Shown piece after piece: positions 1 to 10,200 of a stretch of DNA of 31,108 nucleotides; positions within the stretch are counted from its first letter, which is position 1, and every line of letters begins with the position of its first letter. Source of the stretch: Zelonia costaricensis (taxonomy: Eukaryota; Euglenozoa; Kinetoplastea; Trypanosomatida; Trypanosomatidae); NCBI GenBank assembly GCA_030849075.1, contig JASAOO010003236.1, positions 1-31,108 on the forward strand. Reading direction: 5' to 3'. The translations under genes and the position numbers were made by a program. The notes under the pieces were generated by a model. The model saw only the letters and a program-made list of their open reading frames with translations. It did no database searches and was not told the DNA's origin.

Positions 1-358
1 GGGAGGGGGTTTTGGAGGGAGGTGCGGAGAAGGGCAGCGAGTGGCGCACGAAAGACGCCAAAACTCCTGCATGTATAGGAAGGCGTCCCCTCACCGATAC
101 ACACCCCCCCGCAAGAGAGAGGTTGGTCACCACCAGGTGCGTGCACCGGCGGCGTCCGAGAACTAAGGGAAAAATAAAGGGAGAGGGGCACGGTGGACGG
201 CGGAGGCTGGAGGGGGAGGGGGATGAGCGGACAACGGGTGTGACGGGGGGCCACGCCGCCCATCTACGACGCACCTCACCAAGATCCCTCCCCCTGAAGA
301 CGCAGAGAGGGAGGGGGGGAGGGGCTACCAGCTTGAGACCCATCAGGAGACTTGAAAA

Positions 359-391
359 CACACACACACACACAAACACGCAAAAACACAC
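359..391. repeat. CA microsatellite, imperfect
   Basis: Alternating CA units, interrupted by short A-runs toward its right end. It lies in non-coding sequence downstream of the transporter gene. Confidence 0.85.
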
Positions 392-613
392 GAGAGAAGG
401 AACAGTGGGAGGCAGGCCCGAGGGGGGGTTGCCTTCTACAACGCCTCAACGACGTTCGAGTCAGAGAGGGAGCGAGGGGGGGGGCGGGGGAAGAAGGTGG
501 TCACACGGCTTGGCCCAGTCAGGGACGCAGAGGCCCAAGGTACTCACCCCTCGGTCCCCCCGTCTTGCACGCACGGAGGGGGGAGGAGGAGGAGCAGTGG
601 AAGAGGGCCTCAC

Positions 614-631
614 CACACACACACACACACA
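614..631. repeat. CA microsatellite
   Basis: Nine uninterrupted CA units in the 3' flank of the transporter gene. Confidence 0.9.
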
Positions 632-1046
632 GTAGAAGAGCGAGCGGGTGGGGGGACACAAAGACAAGGACGGCTGTGTACAACAGGGAGCAATGGAGAA
701 AAACACACAAACAAAAGAAGTTACGAGGGAGCAAGAGAAGTGTCAGGCGGACGGGGAGAGCGGGAGAAGACGGCATAAGCGGGAGGGGAGGGGAGGGGAG
801 GGGGGGGACCACCTATCACGGACACACACACAAGGAAAAGAGAAACACGATCAGGAACACGCTCACACGTCGAAGCGCGCACAGGGCAAACGAAACCAGA
901 AAAAACAGAGATGCGAGAGAGGGCCACCGAGGGGCGCGGGAAAAGTGGCAGTGTGAAAGTGGAGTGGGTGAGGCTAGCGCCGTGTGATGCAGGCGCAGTT
1001 TTTTTTTTCGATGTGCTCTACGCCGCCTTCAGACACAGAAGCAGGG

Positions 1047-1071
1047 ACACACACACACACACACACACACA
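1047..1071. repeat. AC microsatellite
   Basis: About twelve uninterrupted AC units in the 3' flank of the transporter gene. Confidence 0.9.
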
Positions 1072-1280
1072 GACAAAGGCGCTGACAGAGTTATCAACTT
1101 AAAGAGAAGGAGAGAAAAGAGCATCGAAGATGGACGCACGAGAAGGCAAGCAGGAAAAAAAAAAACAGGAAACGAAGCGTCGCTTACATTTTGAATGCAG
1201 GCGGCCACGCCAACCGCGCAGCAGCAGCACCTGCCGTTGTTTACCCCCTCGCGTGCTGCGCATCGACACAACCTTCCCCC

Positions 1281-1310
1281 CACCCTACCCCACACCCTAC
1301 CCCACACCCC
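1281..1310. repeat. 12-base C-rich direct repeat
   Basis: Two consecutive copies of CACCCTACCCCA followed by a partial third. On the minus (transcribed) strand it is G-rich, with several runs of three or four G, so it could form a G-quadruplex in the RNA or DNA. It resembles telomeric sequence only loosely. Confidence 0.7.
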
Positions 1311-1631
1311 AATCGTTGCTGCACGGCGCGCACAGACGCCAGTTCGGCGACACAGCTCGTACCCTGACGCCAAACAACGAGAAAACCCAAACGGAGAACC
1401 GGCGCGCATTCACGGGAAGGGCGGGTAGAGGGGGGGGGGGGCGGGCGGAACGGGCGACGACCCGGTAGCGAAGCTAAAGGTGGGTCACACCCTGCCTCGA
1501 CGTCCTACCTGTGGGCACCACTTTTATTTGGCTGTTAAACACACATTCACAAGGAGGCAGGTGACGGTGTTTGTCATATATCGAGAGAAAAGGAGGAGGA
1601 GGAAAAGACCGCGGGGCACACGCAAACTGGA

Positions 1632-1688
1632 AACACACACACACACACGCACACACGCGCGCACATACACACGCACACCACCACACAT
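1632..1688. repeat. CA-rich microsatellite near transporter stop codon
   Basis: Imperfect CA repeat with CG and TA interruptions. It begins within about 50 bases of the transporter stop codon, inside the expected 3' UTR, where the transcript reads as UG repeats. Confidence 0.85.
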
Positions 1689-1734
1689 ACCAGCCGCAAC
1701 ATTAAACACACAGACGGGCACGACACCTCGACCC

Positions 1735-3762
1735 TTACTCGTCCCCCTCGCGGCGATCCGGCTGCCGCTCCGCGGTCTTTACCACCTCCGCCTTCTTCTT
1801 CTCGTCCTTCACCTGCGCGTGAATCGCGTGCCCGTTCACGTCAAGGTCGTCGCAGATCCGGACACGCGGCAGCAGCACAAAGGACAGCGGGATGGTGGCG
1901 CACGGCATGCCGAGGTGGCCAATGATGATCAGCCAGCGGACGTTGCTGAAGTCGCACGGCACCGTCGTCGTGACGGGGAAGCGGAACTCGATCAGCAGCG
2001 AGCCAATTGCATTCGACATCGTCTGACCAAGGTTGGCGAAGCCGGCCATCAGCGCGTAGATCATGCTCTCCGAGCCGCGAGGGCACAGGCGCGACATCAG
2101 CAGCACCACCGGCATGTACGACAGCATATAGCAGATCTGGTAGATGATGGCATCACCGCAGATGTACATGGCATGGTCGGGGATGCCGATGTACAGGTTC
2201 CAGCGCTCGACCATGACGAGATCGAAGATGGACGCAAGGATCTGCAGCCCAACAGCAACGCACATCGTCACCTGGTAGTTCATCTTCGAGAACACATAGT
2301 TGAACATCGCCACGCCGAGGATGCCGCCAATGTTCTGAATCACAGCACCCACGGTGTTGTAGAAGACGTAGTCGAAGTGCGGGCCACCCGGCAGGCACGC
2401 CTCGTCCGCGAGGTAGAAGCTGTCCAGCGCGCCAGGGAGCTGGACGTACAGCACGAAGAAGACGTACGTGAACACGTTTGCCTTGGCAATCACGCGCGGC
2501 AGCGTCAGGAAAGCCGCAATGATGCAGACGACGGTGAGCACGATGCAGGCGTACATCAGATCCCACGTCGTGCCCAGGATCGTCACGCACACCATCGTCA
2601 CGACGCTGCACGTCATGATGACGCAATAGATGACCACCTTCCAGTTGCGCGTCACCACCTCCTTGTTGACCTCGAAGGCACCGCACAGGCACCTTGGAAT
2701 CACGAGCTCCTCCTCCTCCTCCGCAACATCCAGCATCGCCACGCGACCCACCTCTGTGTCCGTCTCGCCCAGCCCCAGCAGCTCCCGGTCGCCCTGCTGT
2801 GCCTCGTCGAACTCGCGCTCCGGGTGCAGGTCCTTCGGCTCCATCGCGCCCACATCCGGGGCATCATCAGAGGACTGTGTGGCAGCCACACCCGCCTCCG
2901 CGCGCGCCTTGTCCAGCGCAGCCTTCATGTCCCGCATGTCCTGCAGCCGCTCGACACGGTTCGGCTGCTCGCCGTACCAGTTGAACACAAAGAACACGCC
3001 GCTCACGAACTGCAGTGCTGCGGAGATGAACACGCCGATCTGCATCTTGCCGCTGTCCGACAGCGGGCCCTGGATCACCGAGGCGATCAGCGTGCCCAGG
3101 AGGATCCACACCCAGATTGTGCTCACCAGTGAGGGCCCGGGCACGGGGTTGCGGCGGATCAGGCGGCTGTAGTGGCCCTCCGACAGGATGTCCACATTTG
3201 CCTTGCCGAGGCAGGTCAGAAAGATGAAGGCGGCGGCGGGGTTGCCGGATGCCGGGTTTGCCGGCAGCACACCGTACGCAACCGCGAAGGCCGCGCCGGC
3301 CACGCATGAGAACAGCATGTACCACCGCTTCGTGTAGCCCATGAAGGCGAATGTGTCCGTCAGCATCGCGACAAACGCCTTGATAGACCACCCCATCGAG
3401 TACAGAGCAGCCAGGCGCTGGTAGCGCGTGCCGTCCAGCCCGAAGCGCTTTACCATCATCGGCTGACGGGAGAAGCCAATGATCTGATCCGCAATACCCT
3501 TGAGCGAGAAGTAGCATGCGTTGAGGGAGAGTACGAACACCGGCCCGTAGCCCTCCACGGCGTGCCCCACCACGGGGATCATGCGCACCCACGGACAGAC
3601 CGCGAAGAGCGCCTCCGCTCCGGGGTGCACGATGGTGCCATCAGCGGCAATGCGGCGGCCGTCCTCCGTCATGTGCGGCTGGTGCTCGTGAGGGGCGATG
3701 TTGTTGTCCAAGTCGTTCGGCGCCGCCTCGCGCCCCTTTTCGCTGTCCTGCGGGCTGGACAT
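1735..3762 (-). CDS. Folate/biopterin transporter (BT1/FBT family)
   Basis: A 675-residue polytopic membrane protein of the folate-biopterin transporter family, a branch of the major facilitator superfamily. In trypanosomatids, which cannot make pterins, these proteins import folate, biopterin or related compounds at the plasma membrane. Hydrophobic segments fall into two halves (about residues 70-265 and 370-635) split by an acidic cytosolic loop (265-365, with a run of glutamates near 348-352). The family-typical segment CPRGSESMIYALMAGFANLG is at 560-579, and a GY-K-R-Y loop near 142-148 is also conserved. The ends are hydrophilic; the C-terminus is lysine/arginine-rich. The start is the first ATG; the frame extends upstream only to a GTG at 3819. 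Substrate (folate, biopterin, S-adenosylmethionine or other) cannot be told from sequence. It is the last gene of the unit in this window, and no tandem copy is visible to its right. Confidence 0.94.
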   Translation of the reverse strand: MSSPQDSEKGREAAPNDLDNNIAPHEHQPHMTEDGRRIAADGTIVHPGAEALFAVCPWVRMIPVVGHAVEGYGPVFVLSLNACYFSLKGIADQIIGFSRQPMMVKRFGLDGTRYQRLAALYSMGWSIKAFVAMLTDTFAFMGYTKRWYMLFSCVAGAAFAVAYGVLPANPASGNPAAAFIFLTCLGKANVDILSEGHYSRLIRRNPVPGPSLVSTIWVWILLGTLIASVIQGPLSDSGKMQIGVFISAALQFVSGVFFVFNWYGEQPNRVERLQDMRDMKAALDKARAEAGVAATQSSDDAPDVGAMEPKDLHPEREFDEAQQGDRELLGLGETDTEVGRVAMLDVAEEEEELVIPRCLCGAFEVNKEVVTRNWKVVIYCVIMTCSVVTMVCVTILGTTWDLMYACIVLTVVCIIAAFLTLPRVIAKANVFTYVFFVLYVQLPGALDSFYLADEACLPGGPHFDYVFYNTVGAVIQNIGGILGVAMFNYVFSKMNYQVTMCVAVGLQILASIFDLVMVERWNLYIGIPDHAMYICGDAIIYQICYMLSYMPVVLLMSRLCPRGSESMIYALMAGFANLGQTMSNAIGSLLIEFRFPVTTTVPCDFSNVRWLIIIGHLGMPCATIPLSFVLLPRVRICDDLDVNGHAIHAQVKDEKKKAEVVKTAERQPDRREGDE

Positions 3763-3950
3763 GGCGGAAGCGCACAAGTCAAAGACGAAGGCGTTTGCGA
3801 GTGTGTTGGGCGGCGGCACCGTTCAAACCAGAGTTAAATGGGGTTTTTTAGCGGGGGAGGGGGGGGGGCGAACAGGCGGAGCTATGCAGAAGGAACGTGC
3901 GGTGTGAAGCGTGCTACGTGGCGTCCGCGCGGCAGGAGAGGAAGGGGAAG

Positions 3951-3993
3951 CTCGGGAGGAGAGGAGAGGGGAGGGAAGGGGGGGGAAGGAGGT
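3951..3993 (-). promoter_or_regulatory. Candidate trans-splice acceptor of the transporter gene
   Basis: On the minus strand a 40-base pyrimidine tract (3954-3993) ends in an AG at 3952-3951, giving a 5' UTR of 188 bases. A weaker alternative is the AG at 3883-3882 after a short pyrimidine stretch, giving a 5' UTR of 119 bases. There is no AG at all between 3882 and the ATG, so the acceptor must be one of these or further upstream. Confidence 0.5.
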
Positions 3994-4555
3994 GGTGGTG
4001 GTGGTGTTCTGCGCATGGGGTACGCGCGATGGGGTGCGGCGATACAGGCGAACACCCGGCGTGCGAGATGGGCGCAGGCGGCAAGAGCGGAGGCGGTGAA
4101 ATACAAAAGGGAGGGAGGTGAATACTAGGGAGGAGAGGGGAGGGGAGAGCTTCAACTACGTGCAGGTACGGCATCTCAAGGAAACGGGCAGCGGCGAGCT
4201 CAGCCATCGACGACGGTGGCGCTCCATGGCGCCTTCTGCCTCCGCGCCGGGAAGTCCCACAACAACTCCACCCTCCCCCCCCTCCCCTCCCCTCCCGCGA
4301 GAAGGTCTCCCGGTCGTCTCGACCAAGAGGAAGGCGAAGAGCTGCCCCCCACCTCGGTGTACATGTGCGCCTCTGTGTGCAGCGTGGAGAGAAGGGATGA
4401 CGGACACGCAGCGCGGCACACCCTGCGCCGGTCCAAGTCTCGTCCATCCCCATTTTTCTGTTTGCTGCTATTTTGCGGAGGCGGGCGGCGCCCCGCTAAG
4501 CAGCGACGTCCGGCCCCGTCGACTACAGCACAGCACGCCGGTACTAGAACGAGCA

Positions 4556-4582
4556 TACACACACACATACACACACACACAC
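4556..4582. repeat. CA microsatellite
   Basis: CA repeat with one TA interruption, about 190 bases downstream of the MPN gene stop codon. Confidence 0.88.
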
Positions 4583-4773
4583 GGAAGTCCTTGATGAGGA
4601 GGTGCGTCGCGGCAGCATCTGAGCCTTCATTCCGAAGAGGAAAAAAAGGAAGCAAATGACGTCGAGGGTCGAGTAAGCGACGGTGTGGGGGGGAGGGGGG
4701 GATGGACCAACACCGTCCGCTGTACCCATCCGCTACATTCCACCCCCCCTCCGCGTGGGTGTACCCGGCTGCG

Positions 4774-6312
4774 CTACCGCCGAACGTTCACATGCCCGAG
4801 CAGAATCTTCGTCACCTCCCTCTCGTGTGTGTCGCTGCCGCCACTGCCGCCGCCGCCGCCATTGCGGCCGTGGTGGCGCCGCGCGTCCCTGGTTGAGAGC
4901 TGCATCGCGCGGGAAGCCGACATCGACGTTCTGGAGATGCCGGAGCTGTACCCGCGTGACCGAGCCGAGTCCATGGCAGAGCGCCGCGTGCTGATCAGGC
5001 GCTGCTGCTCCTGCTGAAGGGTGCGCAGGTGCACCGCGATTTGGGCCTCCAAGGCGAGCACAGCGCCCAGCACTGCCTCGCTCGGCCCCACCCCGTCGTC
5101 ACCGAAGCCGCTCGCGGGCTGCACCGCGGCCGTACTGCCATCTGGCACGTTCCGCAGACACGTCGCCACGCTCCGAAGCAGCTCCACGTCCTCCGGCTGA
5201 GTCGGCTGTGACGGTGCGGCGGCGCTGCTGTCCAGCAGTCGCCTCGCCACGCGGAGGCTGCCGAGCAACTCCTGCGCCGCGGAGCCGTTCTGCGACAGCG
5301 GCGCCGCTGCAGCCGGTGCGATGGCGGCCTCCGGTGCAGGGGCCGCCGATCCCGTTAGAGTGCTGAGGCTGGTGGCGCTGCACAGGCGACGCAGAAGCCC
5401 GCCGCCACTACCGCTGCTCTTGTTGTGACCCGGTGCCGCGTCCGCGGCAGAGCCTGTTGTGGGCCCGCCTGTGCGCACGAAGGAGGTCTCCGTGGCCAGC
5501 GCGATCCACTCCATGTCCGCCGGCCCCACCGCCGCTCCCTCCCCCCGCACCGCGGCACCGCCGTCGCCGCGCACGGGACACGAAAAGCAGGCGAAGGGCA
5601 GCCGCGCCGTCGCCGGCGTCAGCGCCGCACTGCCGCCACTCGCCCGCGCCACCTCGTCGTCGTAGACGATAGCGAGCACGAAGCGGGTGGCGGTGGGCGG
5701 CAGTAGTGGACTCTGGTGTAGGAGCAGCTGGAGGCTCTGCGCGATGGCCGCGATGTCGCTGCTGCCATCCGTCACCGCCTCGCCCTTGGCCTTCTTCGCA
5801 GCGCCGCAGCCCTCGATGGAGGGCGACGACGGGCCATCGACCCGCGGGGGCGCCGCTGCAGGACCGCCGTTGCTGCCGTAAGAACGGGGCCGGCATCGCC
5901 CACTGGTGCACACGACGTAGCAGCCGACCACCGCCGTCTCCGGCATCACGGCGCTGAGCTGCTCGCGGTGCTGCACCGCCGCCTGCCAGTCCACGTCCCG
6001 CGTCAGCAGCTGGCACAGGAAGCCCACGTCGCCGCTCGCACTGACGGACACGAGGGCGCCGGTGTCGGGGCGGAGCCGCAGCGGGAGTTCAAACGCGGCG
6101 GAGACGGTGGTGGCGGTGCCGTCGATGGCGTGGGCGGCGCGGTCGCCGCCCTCACTGGGGCCTGCGGTGGCCGTGGTGCCCATCAGCAGGCCTACTGTGG
6201 GCAAGTACGTCGCCGCGGCCGTGCCTGCCGCGCCGCTGTGCTGCAGCCGCGCACGCGTCACGTGATCGGCAATGCTCAGCAGCACCAGCGGGTGCACCGT
6301 GATCGCCGCCAT
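4774..6312 (-). CDS. MPN-domain protein, inactive, CSN6/Rpn8/eIF3f-like
   Basis: A 512-residue protein starting directly with an MPN (Mov34/JAB1) domain: ITVHPLVLLSIADH at residues 4-17 matches the opening of CSN6 (COP9 signalosome) and Rpn8 (proteasome lid). The strand 'GLLMG' (41-45) and 'AAFELPL' (72-78) fit the next conserved elements. The metalloprotease signature of active members (HxH-x7-SxxD) is absent; the equivalent site reads VVGCYVVCTSG (128-138), so no deubiquitinase or deneddylase activity is expected. A helical segment at 345-392 (leucine-rich, ending LRNVPDG) fits the C-terminal helices of MPN-minus subunits. Alanine/glycine/serine-rich insertions (145-185, 220-260, 280-345) make it longer than the usual 300-350 residues. 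I favour CSN6 over Rpn8 because the lid subunit is normally well conserved, but eIF3f/h is also possible. The start is the family start; an upstream ATG at 6621 lies beyond the likely splice site. Confidence 0.75.
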   Translation of the reverse strand: MAAITVHPLVLLSIADHVTRARLQHSGAAGTAAATYLPTVGLLMGTTATAGPSEGGDRAAHAIDGTATTVSAAFELPLRLRPDTGALVSVSASGDVGFLCQLLTRDVDWQAAVQHREQLSAVMPETAVVGCYVVCTSGRCRPRSYGSNGGPAAAPPRVDGPSSPSIEGCGAAKKAKGEAVTDGSSDIAAIAQSLQLLLHQSPLLPPTATRFVLAIVYDDEVARASGGSAALTPATARLPFACFSCPVRGDGGAAVRGEGAAVGPADMEWIALATETSFVRTGGPTTGSAADAAPGHNKSSGSGGGLLRRLCSATSLSTLTGSAAPAPEAAIAPAAAAPLSQNGSAAQELLGSLRVARRLLDSSAAAPSQPTQPEDVELLRSVATCLRNVPDGSTAAVQPASGFGDDGVGPSEAVLGAVLALEAQIAVHLRTLQQEQQRLISTRRSAMDSARSRGYSSGISRTSMSASRAMQLSTRDARRHHGRNGGGGGSGGSDTHEREVTKILLGHVNVRR

Positions 6313-6439
6313 CGTAGGTGACGTCACGTCGTGGGACGGCGTAGACGGCGAAATGCGATGGCAAGTGGTGCGGCGGCTCCTATGAACACGCCCAAGTGCG
6401 TCGCGTGGAGCGGCGTGGGTTGATAGCGTGCACACCGCT

Positions 6440-6482
6440 CTCGCGTACGCGGCGGGAAGTGAAGCGAAAAAAGGGGAAGAAG
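6440..6482 (-). promoter_or_regulatory. Candidate trans-splice acceptor of the MPN gene
   Basis: A pyrimidine-rich tract on the minus strand (6482-6452, including six consecutive T) is followed by the first AG at 6441-6440. The resulting 5' UTR is 127 bases and excludes the upstream in-frame ATG at 6621, which supports the start at 6312. Confidence 0.55.
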
Positions 6483-6620
6483 CTATTGCGCCGCTGCACG
6501 TGAAGTGCCGTTTTTCGGGGGGCTCTTCTGGGCTCGCTGCGCGTGTTGCTACGGTACGCTGCAGTGGGCGATGTCGTGGCATGCGGCGTCCGTCATCACA
6601 AGGGAGGACGCGCAGGTGCA

Positions 6621-6646
6621 TGTGTGTGTGTGTGTGCGTGTGTGTG
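6621..6646. repeat. TG microsatellite
   Basis: TG repeat with one CG interruption between the MPN gene and the WD40-channel gene. Confidence 0.88.
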
Positions 6647-6860
6647 GAAGAATAGAGAGGGAGGAATGGGGGAGGAGAATAGAGTCAAAGCGTCAGGAGG
6701 ACGTCGACACGCTGACGCGCGAAGGAAGAGGGGAGACACACAGAAAAGGAGCGGTCGTGGACCGCCGTGGTGTGCCGGTCTTCTCCTCCGTATTTCGCTC
6801 CTGCGCACGCGTGTCAGCGCAATTTCGCTCAACGACGCCGGTTCTACCTGCGCACACGTA

Positions 6861-6888
6861 GACACACACACACACACACATACACACA
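6861..6888. repeat. AC microsatellite
   Basis: AC repeat with a single TA interruption, about 380 bases downstream of the WD40-channel stop codon. Confidence 0.88.
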
Positions 6889-7268
6889 GGGAGGAGGCAA
6901 CGTGCTACGGCACGGGGCAGCAGCATCACCGGCCAGTCGCTCGACGGCGGCACGCGCGGGGCGATCGAGCTCATGACGGAGACGAGGATAGGGGAGTGCG
7001 TCTGTCAACGTAGGTGAAACGGACGAGAGCGAAGCTGCGCCAGTGCTGCTGTTGCAGCCCGTCTTCGAGGACACGCCGGGGCCGCGGCTAAACCTGCGTC
7101 GCGGTAGTGCGAGGGGTGCACCGCGGAAGGGAAAAAGCTGAGCGGCAGTGTGGGGCACGGCGTGCGCTCATTACGCGCCGCCGCTTCCCCACCCACCACC
7201 CCGCCGCCTCTCCAACGCAAGAAAGAAAAAAACTGTGCGACACGCAACAGGAGGCACCACACAGCGCA

Positions 7269-10200
7269 CTACCGCGCGTCGGCCGACACTGCTGCCACGG
7301 CCCTGGCGAGGGGCCGCAGTCGGGCCTCGTGGTCGGTCATCCGCGCCTGCGTGCGACGCACAACCGCGTAGAGCGGCGTGAGGCGCTCCTGCACGCGCTG
7401 GATGCCGTACTCGAGCCGCCGCCGCCGCTCCTGCTCCGCCGGGTTCTGCGTGCGGTGGTGCTGCTGCTCGTAGTGGTACATCCACGTCAAGGTGTTCCAC
7501 GCCAGCCGAATCACGCTCCGCGCAAACGGGGTGCGCGCCGGCTCCGGTACGAGCAGCAGGAGGTCCGTCTGCCGGACGCGCGGCTCCACCAGCGCCGCCG
7601 CGCCGGTCGCCGCGTCACCTGTGCGGCCCGCGGCGTCCTCGGTGGGCGAGGCCGCAGCGGGAAAAGCGATGGAGAAGGTGCCGGCGAACGAGACGGAGGT
7701 CGAGTCGCGACTTTCGCGCCGTCCGCGGGCCTGGGCGTGTCCGCCTCCGCAACCCCCGTTCCCGTCCGCCCCGCCGCGACCGGCGTCGACAAGACCGCCG
7801 GAGCCGAGCACCGTCATGAGGTTCGGCGACGACGCCAACTCCGTCGACGCCGTGCGGCTGTGGCGGTGCCGAGGGAGTTCATCGGACCCGACGTCGCTGG
7901 CACTGCCCCGGCGCGACCCGCGGCCACTCCACGACCGTAACGACGGCAGCCCGCCACGCCGCACCGCGCCGTCTCGGCCGCTGATAATGTTGATGTCGCC
8001 GCCGTGCCCAGCGCCACCCGTCATGGTCCTGCGGTTGACGTCCCACTGCCGCTGCTGGGGCTGGGGCTGGGCGTGGTCGTGGTCGTGCTGCAGCAGCTGT
8101 AGGCGGCGCCACAGATGCTCGATCAGGACGCTGCGGTGCTGCCCCATCCCCAGCGCCGCACGGGGTGCACTCACGGCGGCGGCGGCGGCGGCTTCTGCCT
8201 TGCCACTGCCGTTGCTGGTGTCGCTGCCGATGCTGCTCGTCAGGACAGGGGCGGGGTCGGCTGCTGCGCCGTCCGCGCTCTCCAGCGACGCGGTGACGGG
8301 GGCGGACTTCACTGGACTATCCGGGGCAGAAGACTGGGACAGGGCCCGCTTTGACGGCGCCGCCGACGCCGTCGCAGGAGCAGCAGCAACGGCAGAGCTC
8401 GGCTTCAGAGAGGTCCGCTGCCGTATCAGTGCGACCTGCTGCTGCACGTCTGACCACCACTTGGCGAGCAGCACGCGGGCCGGGATGCTGGGCGTGGTGC
8501 GCGAGGCGGCCTCGAAGCGCTCCGACACGATGGCCACGACGTACACGTAGAAGAGGGCGCGCACCACATAGTTCACTATGATAACGAGGAAGCGCGCCGT
8601 CACCTCGCGGTCGTCCGACAGCGGTGGGCCCACGCCGTACGGCAGCGGTATAACGCCGCCGACGTACAGCAGCAGCTGCACAAACGCGTTGGACACGGAG
8701 CCGAAGGTGGCGTGGGTCGACCCAAAGAGGCAGTGGAAGGCGATGGCGGTGCCCGTCACGCCGAGGACGAGAAGCACGAGGCCCACCACGATCGGAACTC
8801 GAATCTCCCGCACCACGACGCGCATAATCTGCAGGAAGGGGAACCAGTGCGAAGACAAGACCGTGACTTCGGCAAAGAAGAGCACGCAGTGCACCGACGC
8901 GGCGTTGGACAGGGCGTGGAAGGCCAGCTCGACGCTGTTGAGCTGCGACAGCACCGTGCGCACCACCGGCGGCGCGCTCAGCGAGGGTATGGTGGGGTTC
9001 TCCGTGCCCGGTATGACGGACGGCGTCGTCGCCGTCAACGCAGCCATGGCGAACTGCACGAGCGATGTCACCTCGTGCGTGCGGCTCAGGGCAATCCACC
9101 GAATCGAGAAGCCCACCAAGACGAGCCCCGACACGGTCGTCGCCACCTCCAGCAGCACGGTCCCGGACAAGAAGAACTCCAGTAGCTCCTCCACGTAGTA
9201 CGCGACAATGGCGTCGTAGACCACAAAGCCGAGCTCGACGAGCAGGAGGGCCAGCAAGATGGCCACGCAGGCAGGGATCAAGTAGGCGCTGGAGTTCCCG
9301 TCGGGGTTGTAGCGGGAGAAGGACCGCATGTCCGTCGTGGCCAGCCACGCGCCGGAGACGGGGATCTCCAGCGTGTAGTGCAGCCGCGCCAGCGTCTGCG
9401 AGTGTACGTGGTAGCCGTAGAGCAGCACGTCGATGAGCCGCGTCCGGAGCGGGTCGAAGAGAACCGAGCTGATCTGCGACAGCGTGGCCAGCGCGGCCTC
9501 CATGTTGGCCGCTTTGTCGTTGAGCACGTCGATGGGCAGGTCGACGGTGTACCCAGCACTGTCGTAGTGCCCCGCCACCCCGGTGAAGGCGATGCCGGCG
9601 CCGGAGGTCATGTACGGCACGCAGCCCCTCACCGACGTCGCCCCGCTCGAGCTGACGCCCTCGCTGTCGCTCCCGGCGCTGGCAGGGGGCGCGGCAAAGT
9701 CGAAGCACATTGGCGACGTGGCCTCCGTGTTGGCCCTGAGCGGGCCGTAGCACGGTGGCCCCCCGTCGCCCCCTCCCCCGGACGCCGTGGCATTCGCGGG
9801 CCGGACGAGGTGGCGGTTCCACGTGCAGCTGCGGTTGTGCACCTGCCGCACACGCATCCGCATCCGGGTGAGCAGCACCACGCCGCCCGGCATGGCAGCC
9901 ACATCGCCCACGAGGGTGTGAGCAGCGGCGCTGTCGGTGGCCGCTGCCGCGGCGTCCGGTACCAGCTCCACCTCCACCGGGGCCTGCGCGTTGTGCAGCT
10001 GGTCGAACAGCAGCCGCATCCACGCGGCGAAGTCGGCCACGTTCGTGATGGAGCGGAACGTGTGCGGACGCGCAAAGCCCGGCAGCGGGTGGTTGGCGGT
10101 CACCGCGAAGGTCGTCGCGGCGACGTCGATGGAGTGCAGCGACACCGGGGCGAGGCCCAGCGAAAAGAAAAGTGTCAGAAACGCGGTGAAGGCGGCGGCG

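Larger units (their letters stand above)
1..1734. other. 3' flank of the pteridine transporter gene, no gene seen
   Basis: This stretch follows the stop codon of the transporter gene in the direction of transcription (leftwards) and should hold its 3' UTR plus intergenic sequence. It is rich in CA microsatellites and G/A tracts. The open frames here are short, of low complexity (Thr-His or Arg-Gly-Glu repeats) and overlap one another in several frames, so none is supported as a gene. The next gene of the unit would lie left of the window. Confidence 0.7.
3763..4773. other. Intergenic region, MPN gene to transporter gene
   Basis: Holds the 3' UTR of the MPN-domain gene and the 5' UTR and splice signals of the transporter gene. 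It has G runs at 3855-3868, a long G/A tract near 3954-3993, G/A and C/T tracts at 4130-4300, and a CA repeat near 4556-4582. Several overlapping frames are of low complexity. I see no gene here. Confidence 0.7.
6313..7268. other. Intergenic region, WD40-channel gene to MPN gene
   Basis: Expected to hold the 3' UTR of the WD40-polycystin gene and the 5' UTR of the MPN gene. It contains two microsatellites and a G/A tract at 6451-6482. An open frame continues upstream of the MPN start to an ATG at 6621, but it carries no recognisable domain and crosses the probable splice acceptor. No gene is supported. Confidence 0.7.

Noticed and set aside
1281..1310. Possible telomeric repeat
   Set aside because: The 12-base unit differs from the TTAGGG-type repeat of trypanosomatids and has only two full copies.
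1480..3132. Plus-strand open frame of 550 codons
   Set aside because: Composition is that of a reverse-strand shadow of the membrane transporter; no recognisable domain, and it overlaps a certain gene.
6313..6621. Upstream ATG for the MPN protein adding 103 residues
   Set aside because: The extra segment has no domain and lies partly beyond the likely splice acceptor at 6440; the family normally starts at the MPN motif.
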